10,312 nt of DNA from Nitriliruptorales bacterium (GTDB lineage: Bacteria > Actinomycetota > Nitriliruptoria > Euzebyales > Egibacteraceae): contig SKPY01000492.1 in the NCBI GenBank assembly GCA_007119305.1, forward strand, positions 1 to 10,312. Direction: 5' to 3'. A model generated the notes under the pieces. It worked only from the letters and a program-made list of their open reading frames with translations. It was not told where the DNA came from and ran no database searches. Shown here piece after piece: positions 1-5,494 of the stretch; the first letter of the stretch is position 1, and every line of letters starts with the position of its first letter. Both the position numbers and the translations under genes were made by a program.

Positions 1-204
1 CGAGCGGGTGGCGCGCCGCTCCAGCTGCTGCTCCTGCCGTGCTGGGCCGTGGGCGCGGTGCTGCTCGTGGCCGGCGCGCTGCTGCTGCTGCCCCTCGCCG
101 TGCTCGCGGGCCGTGCCCGCGCCACCGGCCAGGTGCTCGCGCAGACGCTCGCAAGTGGTGCGGAGGTGCTGCGCCGAGCCGAACGCGGCCTGGGGGCCCG
201 GTAG
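1..204 (+). CDS. C-terminal fragment of an unidentified membrane protein (5' end outside window)
   Basis: Frame 1 is open from the first base to a TAG at 202-204, giving 67 residues with G or C in nearly all third codon positions. This marks it as the real reading frame here, rather than the Arg/Pro-rich frame that overlaps it. Residues about 7-37 are strongly hydrophobic (QLLLLPCWAVGAVLLVAGAL then LLLPLAVLAG), long enough for a transmembrane helix. A basic patch follows (RARA), then a short amphipathic tail ending RRAERGLGAR. By the positive-inside rule the tail is probably cytoplasmic. No family can be recognised from this tail. The next gene, folD, starts 125 bases later behind its own candidate promoter, so co-transcription is not required. 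Confidence 0.65.
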   Translation, partial: RAGGAPLQLLLLPCWAVGAVLLVAGALLLLPLAVLAGRARATGQVLAQTLASGAEVLRRAERGLGAR

Positions 205-242
205 CAAGCGCTGCGGTGGCTGCGCGGCGGCGTCAGGTCGCC

Positions 243-248
243 TAGGCT
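243..248 (+). promoter_or_regulatory. Candidate -10 box TAGGCT upstream of folD
   Basis: TAGGCT fits the actinobacterial TAnnnT -10 pattern and lies 81 bases before the folD ATG. No good TTGACA-like -35 is visible at the usual distance. The same hexamer occurs upstream of mdh and acs in this window, which is the main support. Confidence 0.4.
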
Positions 249-315
249 CACGGGCCGCACCGTGGCCGTGCGCACGCGTCGCGTCCACCGTCACCCGGGC
301 GCACGGGCCGCACCG
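249..315 (+). repeat. 14-bp direct repeat in the folD leader
   Basis: CACGGGCCGCACCG occurs exactly at 249-262 and again at 302-315, 53 bases apart start to start. The first copy directly follows the candidate -10 box and the second ends three bases before the folD SD sequence. The spacing is about five helical turns, which would suit a looping or paired-site regulator, but no regulator family is recognised. Chance recurrence in GC-rich DNA is possible. Confidence 0.6.
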
Positions 316-329
316 ACGAAGGAGGTCGC

Positions 330-1199
330 ATGGGCGCCCGCATCATCGACGGCAAGGCCATCGCCGCCGCGCAGCGGGAGCGCATCGCCGCCGAGGTCGC
401 AGCCCTCGCCGTGCAGGGCGTCGTGCCTGGCCTCGCGGCCGTCCTCGTGGGCGACGACCCGGCCAGCCACGTCTACGTCGGCTCGAAGGAGCGCGCGTGC
501 GAGAAGGCCGGCATGCGGTCGCTGGGCGCACGGCTGCCCGCGGAGACCACCCAGGACGCGCTGCACGCCGAGATCGACCGCCTGAACGCTGACGCGGCCG
601 TGTCGGGGATCATCGTGCAGATGCCGCTGCCGCAGCATCTGGACGAGCGCGCCGCGCAGGAACGCGTCGCGCCGGCGAAGGACGTCGACGGGCTCGGCCC
701 CGTCGCGGCCGGCCGGCTCCTGCGCGGTGACCCGCTGTTCGCCCCGGCGACCCCCCTCGGCTGCCAGGTGCTCCTGCGCGAGGCCGGGGTGGCGGTGAGC
801 GGAGCCGACGTGGTGATCATCGGGCGCTCGCAGCTTGTCGGGCGGCCGCTTGCGATGCTGCTCACGGCCAAGCAGGACGACGCGAACGCGACGGTGACGC
901 TGTGCCACACCGCCACGCGCGACCTCGCCAGCCACACGCGCCGGGCGGACGTCGTCGTCGTGGCGGCAGGCCGGCCCCACACCCTCACGGCCGCCATGGT
1001 CAAGCCGGGCGCGACGGTCATCGACGTGGGCATCAACCGCGCCGAGGACGGGACGCTGTTCGGCGACGTCGACTTCGCCGAGGTCGTCGAGGTGGCCGGG
1101 GCGATCACCCCCGTCCCGGGCGGCGTGGGTCCGATGACCGTGACGATGCTGCTGCACAACACCGTGCTCGCGGCGCGCCACCAGCACGGCCTCGCCTGA
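330..1199 (+). CDS. folD: Bifunctional methylenetetrahydrofolate dehydrogenase / methenyltetrahydrofolate cyclohydrolase
   Basis: FolD converts 5,10-methylene-THF to 5,10-methenyl-THF (NADP-linked) and then to 10-formyl-THF in the cytoplasm, feeding purine synthesis and formylation of initiator Met-tRNA. The 289-residue length is normal. Residues 1-120 form the catalytic domain, with the YVGSK motif (Tyr49, Lys53, the catalytic lysine), the QMPLP stretch (97-101) and KDVDG (117-121, Asp120). The Rossmann domain follows, with IGRSQLVGRP (164-173) and LCHTAT (191-196). The C-terminal hallmark TPVPGGVGPMT is at 260-270. Oddities: the usual DGFHP/DGLHP reads DGLGP (120-124), and the usual PCTP reads PATP (139-142). 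Both are near the folate site but are conservative enough to keep the assignment. The ATG is preceded by a full AAGGAGGT SD (319-326). The gene runs convergent with the methyltransferase gene, with no clear terminator between them. Confidence 0.95.
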   Translation: MGARIIDGKAIAAAQRERIAAEVAALAVQGVVPGLAAVLVGDDPASHVYVGSKERACEKAGMRSLGARLPAETTQDALHAEIDRLNADAAVSGIIVQMPLPQHLDERAAQERVAPAKDVDGLGPVAAGRLLRGDPLFAPATPLGCQVLLREAGVAVSGADVVIIGRSQLVGRPLAMLLTAKQDDANATVTLCHTATRDLASHTRRADVVVVAAGRPHTLTAAMVKPGATVIDVGINRAEDGTLFGDVDFAEVVEVAGAITPVPGGVGPMTVTMLLHNTVLAARHQHGLA

Positions 1200-1307
1200 C
1201 GGGCGCGACCGCCACCGCGAGCAGCACGGTTGACGGCGGCATGGCAGGCGCGCAGGCGTTCGAGCGCCCTCGCATCTCCGCTGGGCCATGCGGTCCACCC
1301 CTACCGG

Positions 1308-1931
1308 TCACCCGCCGGGCGCCCTGGCGAGCCCGACGACCGCCGGCCGCATCCACGGCACGGTCCGGGGCAGCTCCCACTCCTCGCATGCCTCGACCGC
1401 GAACCCGCCCGCGTGCAGCAGGTCGAGCAGCGCAAGGTCGAGGCGGCAGCCCCCGGCGACCGTCCGGTGCACGGGTCCGACGAGATGCTGCAGGCGTGAG
1501 GGGCCGTGCCGGGACGCGGCCACGTGCTCGAGGAAGCGCAACCGCCCGCGCGGGCGCAGCACCCGCCGGATCTCGTGCAGGCTGGTGGCCCGCGCGGCCA
1601 CCGAGCACAGCACGAGGGTGGCGACGACCTCGTCGAACGTGTTCTCGAGGAACGGCAGCCGCTCGGCGTCGGCATCGACGATCTCGACGTCCCGTCCGAG
1701 CCGGCGTGCCCTGGTCGCGAGCTTGCGGCGCATGAACCGGTCAGGGTCGCTCAGGACGAGGCGGGTGGCGGACTCCGGGTAGTGCGGCAGGTTCAGGCCG
1801 GTGCCGGCCCCCACCTCGAGCACGGCCCCGGTGGCGGTGGCGAGCAGGTCCCGCCGGCGGGCGGCGAGCCCGGCTGCCTCGCTCGGGGCGAGCACCCAGT
1901 CGTAGACGCCGGCGAACAGCGGGTTGCCCAT
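1308..1931 (-). CDS. Class I SAM-dependent methyltransferase, METTL7/TMT1-like
   Basis: The protein has 207 residues and one Rossmann-type methyltransferase domain. Motif I is LEVGAGTGLN (38-47), the acidic end of strand 2 is SDPD (61-64), and a DADAERLPF stretch (86-94) matches the UbiE-like Methyltransf_11 fold. The strings TLVLCSV (105-111), EIRRVLRPRGRLRFLEHVAA (120-139) and PWMRPAVVG (192-200) resemble the METTL7 family. In vertebrates that family methylates small thiols and is membrane-associated; bacterial members are mostly uncharacterised. No N-terminal membrane anchor is seen here. The substrate is unknown: thiols, lipids or quinones are all possible. I chose the ATG at 1931-1929 because homology begins there. 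The open frame continues upstream, but only as the antisense of mdh. No clear SD precedes the start, so translation may be leaderless. The gene is isolated, convergent with folD and divergent from mdh. Confidence 0.85.
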   Translation of the reverse strand: MGNPLFAGVYDWVLAPSEAAGLAARRRDLLATATGAVLEVGAGTGLNLPHYPESATRLVLSDPDRFMRRKLATRARRLGRDVEIVDADAERLPFLENTFDEVVATLVLCSVAARATSLHEIRRVLRPRGRLRFLEHVAASRHGPSRLQHLVGPVHRTVAGGCRLDLALLDLLHAGGFAVEACEEWELPRTVPWMRPAVVGLARAPGG

Positions 1932-1955
1932 GGCCCGATCGTGCCCGACCGGTGG

Positions 1956-1969
1956 GGCTCGCGCGAGCC
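1956..1969. promoter_or_regulatory. 14-bp perfect palindrome between divergent genes (candidate operator)
   Basis: GGCTCGCGCGAGCC is a perfect inverted repeat in the 126-base gap between the methyltransferase gene (-) and mdh (+). It lies just upstream of the candidate mdh -10 box, over the -35 and spacer region, and 25 bases from the methyltransferase start. That position would allow one protein to control both genes. This is inferred from symmetry and location only. Confidence 0.4.
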
Positions 1970-1982
1970 GGAGCGCGGACGA

Positions 1983-1988
1983 TAGGCT
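1983..1988 (+). promoter_or_regulatory. Candidate -10 box TAGGCT upstream of mdh
   Basis: TAGGCT lies 69 bases before the chosen mdh start. On the opposite strand an overlapping TATCGT (1984-1979) could serve as a -10 for the methyltransferase gene, so this may be a compact divergent promoter. No strong -35 is visible for either. Confidence 0.4.
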
Positions 1989-2043
1989 GCCGGGGTGGTT
2001 GCTGCTCGTCCGGGCAGCAGGCCAGGCCGGTTCTTGAGCGCAC

Positions 2044-2049
2044 GAGGAG
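2044..2049 (+). promoter_or_regulatory. Ribosome binding site that decides the mdh start
   Basis: GAGGAG lies 8 bases before the GTG at 2058. Other in-frame starts at 1995 and 2049 either lack an SD or overlap this one. The protein beginning at 2058 starts directly with the nucleotide-binding strand (KITVVGAGKYG), as expected for the family. Confidence 0.8.
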
Positions 2050-2057
2050 TGAGCAAC

Positions 2058-2987
2058 GTGAAGATCACCGTCGTCGGTGCAGGCAAGTACGGCTCCACCA
2101 CCGTGCAGCGGCTCGCGGAGGCCGACATCGTGTCGGAGATCGTGATGACCGACATCGTCGAGGGCTTGCCCCAGGGGCTGGCGCTCGACATGAACCAGGC
2201 CAGACCGATCGAGCGCTTCGAGACGAAGGTCGTCGGCACGAACGACTACGCGCCGACGGCGGGCAGCGACGTGGTCGTGGTCACTGCCGGCAAGCCGCGC
2301 AAGCCCGGCATGAGCCGCATGGACCTGCTCGAGGAGAACGCGCAGATCGTCGGCGGTATCGCACAGCAGATCGCGCAGACCTCCCCGGACGCGGTCGTGA
2401 TCGTGGTGTCCAACCCGCTGGACGAGATGACCGCGCTGTTCCAGCGCGTGTCCGGGTTCCCCCACCAGCGGGTGCTGGGGCAGGCCGGCATGCTCGACAG
2501 CGCGCGCCTCGCCGACAAGACCGCCGAGAAGCTGGGGCTCTCGCCGCTCGTGGTCGACGCGATCACCCTCGGCAGCCACGGGGACACGATGGTGCCGGTG
2601 CCCAGCCAGGTGACCGTCGACGGCAAGCCGCTCACGGAGGCGCTGTCCGCGCAGGACATCGCCGAGCTCGTCCAGGCCACCAGGGACGGCGGCGCCGAGG
2701 TGGTGGCGCTGCTGAAGACCGGCTCTGCCTACTACGCGCCCTCCGCCGCCGCGGCCAAGATGGTCGACGCCATCGTCAACGACACCCGGGAGGTCATGCC
2801 GGTCTGCGCATGGGTGACGGGTGAGTACGGCGTCTCCGACGTGTACCTTGGCGTGCCGGCCCGACTCGGGCGGGGCGGGGTGGAGGAGATCGTCGAGCTC
2901 GACCTCACCGACGAGGAGATCGCCGACCTGCGCGCGGCCGCCGAGGCGGTGCGCACCAAGCAAGCGGACGTCGACGCGCTCATCTAG
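2058..2987 (+). CDS. mdh: Malate dehydrogenase, NAD-dependent, LDH-like type
   Basis: This enzyme interconverts malate and oxaloacetate with NAD in the TCA cycle. From the GTG at 2058 it has 309 residues, the normal length for the LDH-like malate dehydrogenases. Visible elements are the Rossmann motif GAGKYG (7-12), Asp32 at the end of strand 2 (favouring NAD over NADP), the substrate loop KPRKPGMSR (79-87) with Arg81 and Arg87, VSNPLD (117-122), DSAR (147-150) with the proton-relay Asp147 and substrate-binding Arg150, and GSHGD (172-176) with catalytic His174. Arg at position 81, where lactate dehydrogenases carry Gln, supports malate as the substrate. The gene ends in tandem stops (TAGTAG at 2985-2990). 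A small gene follows after 42 bases and may be co-transcribed. Confidence 0.94.
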   Translation: MKITVVGAGKYGSTTVQRLAEADIVSEIVMTDIVEGLPQGLALDMNQARPIERFETKVVGTNDYAPTAGSDVVVVTAGKPRKPGMSRMDLLEENAQIVGGIAQQIAQTSPDAVVIVVSNPLDEMTALFQRVSGFPHQRVLGQAGMLDSARLADKTAEKLGLSPLVVDAITLGSHGDTMVPVPSQVTVDGKPLTEALSAQDIAELVQATRDGGAEVVALLKTGSAYYAPSAAAAKMVDAIVNDTREVMPVCAWVTGEYGVSDVYLGVPARLGRGGVEEIVELDLTDEEIADLRAAAEAVRTKQADVDALI

Positions 2988-3029
2988 TAGACCCGAGACC
3001 GACCCCCGACCGTCGAGAGGACTGCCACC

Positions 3030-3308
3030 ATGGCTCGTGAACGACGCAACGCCCCACCCCCCGCTGCCAAGCGGGAGCGCGGGCGTGGGGTCTCACCTGG
3101 AGAGCGGGTACGGCGCCGGCTGGCCGCGGAGCCGGAGATGGAGCTGAGCGACGACGAGCTGCGTGCGCTGGCTGACGAGGGCATCGACCCCGAGGAGGTC
3201 CGCCGGCTCGCGCGCCAGCAGCCCGAGGACCAGGAGGCGAGCATCCACGACCGGGACACGCCCCGCGACGCGATCGAGGGGCTGCTGCTGGCCGAGGACG
3301 AGGACTGA
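3030..3308 (+). CDS. Small charged protein of unknown function
   Basis: A 92-residue protein of an unrecognised family. The first 30 residues are basic and Pro/Arg-rich (11 Arg or Lys). The rest is acidic and probably helical: EMELSDDELRALADEGIDPE (36-55) runs into EEVRRLARQQ, and the protein ends in AEDED. There is no signal peptide or membrane segment. G or C dominates the third codon positions in the second half of the frame, and an SD-like GAGAGG (3015-3020) lies 9 bases before the ATG, so I consider it a real gene. It sits 42 bases after mdh and in the same direction, which suggests co-transcription but says nothing firm about its role. The short predicted helices around 39-62 could be a protein- or nucleic-acid-binding element; this is a guess. 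Confidence 0.65.
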   Translation: MARERRNAPPPAAKRERGRGVSPGERVRRRLAAEPEMELSDDELRALADEGIDPEEVRRLARQQPEDQEASIHDRDTPRDAIEGLLLAEDED

Positions 3309-3410
3309 CCCAGCCCACCGAAAGCGCGGAGCGCCTGCTGCACCGTCTACGCTGACCGCCGTGCGGACTCGTCCGGTCCGATAGGGCTGGGCGGGCCGGC
3401 GACATCCGGC

Positions 3411-3416
3411 TACGGT
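3411..3416 (+). promoter_or_regulatory. Candidate -10 box upstream of prpE
   Basis: The 177-base gap before prpE contains TACGGT (3411-3416), a TAnnnT match 69 bases before the start codon. A second candidate, TACGCT, is at 3348-3353. Neither has a good -35, so the choice between them is weak. Confidence 0.25.
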
Positions 3417-3460
3417 TCGACTGTCACGCCCGCGGTCGGCGCCCGCCGCCGCGGCCAGGA

Positions 3461-3472
3461 GCGAGCGCTCGC
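3461..3472. promoter_or_regulatory. 12-bp perfect palindrome abutting the prpE ribosome binding site
   Basis: GCGAGCGCTCGC is a perfect inverted repeat that ends directly against the AGGAGG SD (3473-3478) of prpE. As DNA it could be an operator in the leader. As RNA it could form a short hairpin next to the SD. Function is inferred from position alone. Confidence 0.4.
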
Positions 3473-3485
3473 AGGAGGGCTGGAC

Positions 3486-5366
3486 ATGGTCGGCTACGAC
3501 GAGGTGTACACCCGCAGCCTCGCCGATCCGGAGGGCTTCTGGCGTGAGGCTGTCCAGGCGCTCGAGTGGCAGCACCCCCCGCAGCAGGTGCTCGACAGCA
3601 GCAGGGCTCCCTTCACGCGCTGGTTCCCCGACGGGGTGCTCAACACCTGCCACAACGCCGTCGACCGGCACGTGCACGCGGGTCGCGGCGAGCAGCCGGC
3701 CCTGATCTGGGACAGCCCGGTCACGGGCAGCCAGCGCGTGCTGAGCTACGTCGAGCTGCGCGACGAGGTGGCGCGCTGCGCCGGCGCGCTCGCAGGGCTC
3801 GGGGTGGTGGCGGGCGACCGCGTGGTCATCTCGATGCCGATGGTGCCGGAGGCGCTGGTCGCGATGCTCGCCTGCGCGCGGCTCGGGGCGATCCATTCGG
3901 TGGTGTTCGGGGGGTTCGCCGCGAGAGAGCTCGCGGTGCGGATCGACGACGCCCGGCCGAAGGTCGTCGTCAGCGCCTCCTGCGGCTTCGAGGGAGCGCG
4001 GCTCGTGGAGTACAAGCCCCTGCTCGACCGCGCGCTCGAGCTGGCGTCGCACCGCGTCGACGGCTGCGTCATGCTGCAGCGGCCCGAGCATCCGGTCGCG
4101 CTCGTGCCCGGCAGGGACGTCGACTGGGACGAGGCACTTGCGGCAGCGGAGCCGGCCGGCTGCGTGCCGGTGCGCGCCACCGACCCCCTCTACGTGCTCT
4201 ACACCTCCGGGACCACCGGCCGTCCGAAGGGCGTGGTGCGCGACAACGGCGGCCACGCCGTCGCGCTGCGCTGGTCGATGGAGGCGATCTACGACACCGG
4301 GCCCGGTGAGGTGTTCTGGGCGGCGAGCGACGTGGGCTGGGTCGTCGGGCACTCCTACATCGTCTACGCGCCGCTGCTCGCCGGCTGCACCACGATCGTC
4401 TACGAGGGCAAGCCGGTCGGGACCCCGGACCCCGGCGCGTTCTGGCGGGTCGCGAGCGAGCACGGCGTCAAGACCCTGTTCACCGCGCCGACGGCCTTCC
4501 GGGCCATCAAGAAGGAGGACCCCAAGGGGGAGCACCTCGCGCGCTACGACCTGGCGTCCTTCGCCGCGCTGTTCCTCGCCGGCGAGCGCCTCGACCCCGA
4601 CACCTACGAGTGGGCCGCCGACCTCCTCGGCGTCCCCGTGATCGACCACTGGTGGCAGACCGAGACCGGCTGGCCGATCGCCGCGAACCCGCTGGGCATC
4701 GAACGGCTGGCGACCAAGCCCGGCTCGCCGAGCCGTCCGATGCCGGGCTGGGACGTGCGCATCCTCGACGAGGCCGGCGCCGAGGTCCCGGCCGGCACCG
4801 AGGGAGCGGTGTGCATGCGGCTGCCGCTGCCCCCCGGTGCGCTCACGACGCTGTGGGACGACGACGAGCGCTTCGTGGACAGCTACCTCGCCCGCTACGA
4901 CGGCTACTACCTCACCGGCGACGGCGGCTACGTCGACGCTGACGGCTACCTGTTCATCATGGGCAGGGTCGACGACGTCATCAACGTCGCCGGGCACCGC
5001 CTGTCGACAGGCTCGATGGAGGAGGTGCTCGCCACGCACCCCGACGTCGCCGAGTGCGCGGTCATCGGGGTCGCCGACCCGCTGAAGGGCCATGTGCCCC
5101 ACGGGTTCGTCGTCTGCAAGGCCGGCGCCGAGCGTGACGAGCAGGCCCTCGCGGCCGAGCTCGTGGCGCTGGTGCGCGAGCAGGTCGGCCCGGTGGCGGC
5201 GTTCAAGCACGTGCACGTCGTCGACCGGCTGCCGAAGACCCGCTCCGGCAAGATCCTGCGTGCCACGATGCGCTCGATCGCCGACGGGCGGGCCTATGAG
5301 ACGCCCTCGACCATCGACGACCCGGCGATCCTCGACGAGATCGCTGACGCCTTGCGCGCGCGCTAG
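3486..5366 (+). CDS. prpE: Propionyl-CoA synthetase (PrpE/ACSS3-type acyl-CoA synthetase)
   Basis: An AMP-forming acyl-CoA synthetase of 626 residues. It makes a propionyl-adenylate from ATP and then propionyl-CoA. It has the N-terminal ACAS domain, the P-loop YTSGTTGRPKG (239-249), the A5 motif DHWWQTETGWPI (387-398), TGDGG (477-481), the hinge region GRVDDVINVAGHR (493-505) and the C-terminal PKTRSGK (583-589). Lys589 is the catalytic lysine that protein acetyltransferases often acylate to switch these enzymes off. Several features separate it from acetyl-CoA synthetase and match PrpE/ACSS3: GWPI after the QTET motif, VVRDNGGH after the P-loop, GSPSRPMPG, and PLPPG (447-451). The ATG has an AGGAGG SD 7 bases upstream. 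No methylcitrate or methylmalonyl pathway genes are visible nearby, so the propionate route is open; use of butyrate or another short acid is also possible. Confidence 0.85.
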   Translation: MVGYDEVYTRSLADPEGFWREAVQALEWQHPPQQVLDSSRAPFTRWFPDGVLNTCHNAVDRHVHAGRGEQPALIWDSPVTGSQRVLSYVELRDEVARCAGALAGLGVVAGDRVVISMPMVPEALVAMLACARLGAIHSVVFGGFAARELAVRIDDARPKVVVSASCGFEGARLVEYKPLLDRALELASHRVDGCVMLQRPEHPVALVPGRDVDWDEALAAAEPAGCVPVRATDPLYVLYTSGTTGRPKGVVRDNGGHAVALRWSMEAIYDTGPGEVFWAASDVGWVVGHSYIVYAPLLAGCTTIVYEGKPVGTPDPGAFWRVASEHGVKTLFTAPTAFRAIKKEDPKGEHLARYDLASFAALFLAGERLDPDTYEWAADLLGVPVIDHWWQTETGWPIAANPLGIERLATKPGSPSRPMPGWDVRILDEAGAEVPAGTEGAVCMRLPLPPGALTTLWDDDERFVDSYLARYDGYYLTGDGGYVDADGYLFIMGRVDDVINVAGHRLSTGSMEEVLATHPDVAECAVIGVADPLKGHVPHGFVVCKAGAERDEQALAAELVALVREQVGPVAAFKHVHVVDRLPKTRSGKILRATMRSIADGRAYETPSTIDDPAILDEIADALRAR

Positions 5367-5368
5367 GC
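5349..5368 (+). terminator. Possible GC-rich hairpin over the prpE stop codon
   Basis: GCCT (5349-5352) pairs with AGGC (5365-5368) around a self-complementary GCGCGCGCGC core (5354-5363), with one T-T mismatch. The TAG stop lies inside the 3' arm. There is no T-run, so if it terminates transcription it would be the U-less type described in actinobacteria. The alternating GC core may simply reflect Ala/Arg codons. Confidence 0.25.
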
Positions 5369-5437
5369 ACGACCGCGTTCGCCGCCGCCCTACGACGCGC
5401 GTGCGGCACGGGCCTGGTTCGCGTCGGGCGTCCGCAC

Positions 5438-5443
5438 TAGGCT
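5438..5443 (+). promoter_or_regulatory. Candidate -10 box TAGGCT upstream of acs
   Basis: TAGGCT lies 51 bases before the acs ATG in the 128-base gap after prpE. The sequence at the -35 distance is TGGTTC (5415-5420), a poor match. It suggests acs can be transcribed separately from prpE. Confidence 0.45.
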
Positions 5444-5494
5444 GCGAGGCAGACCTGAACAGCCCGCAGGCCGGCAACCGAAGGAGCTGCACCG

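Noticed and set aside
205..329. Possible folate (THF) riboswitch in the folD leader
   Set aside because: The leader is short and I see neither the conserved THF riboswitch core nor a convincing multi-stem fold, only the direct repeat and a small palindrome (CGTGCGCACG, 267-276).
8..592. 194-residue plus-strand frame over the window start and the folD 5' end
   Set aside because: It is Arg/Pro/Cys-rich, overlaps folD out of frame and crosses the end of the membrane-protein gene in frame 1, which has the proper third-position GC bias.
1256..1268. Possible bidirectional terminator between convergent folD and the methyltransferase gene
   Set aside because: GGCG-TTCGAG-CGCC gives a stem of only about 4 pairs with no T-run, too weak to call.
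902..1735. 277-residue plus-strand frame over the end of folD and the methyltransferase
   Set aside because: Arg/Gly/Pro-rich composition, overlapping two genes with clear family motifs in other frames.
1932..2963. Upstream extension of the minus-strand methyltransferase frame to a 551-residue protein starting at 2963
   Set aside because: The extra part is antisense to mdh and low-complexity (His/Arg/Val/Asp-rich). Long open antisense frames are expected in very GC-rich coding DNA. Methyltransferase homology begins at the ATG at 1931.
3309..3391. 8-bp inverted repeat CCCAGCCC ... GGGCTGGG after the small gene
   Set aside because: The arms are 67 bases apart and short, so pairing is unlikely to be specific in such GC-rich DNA.
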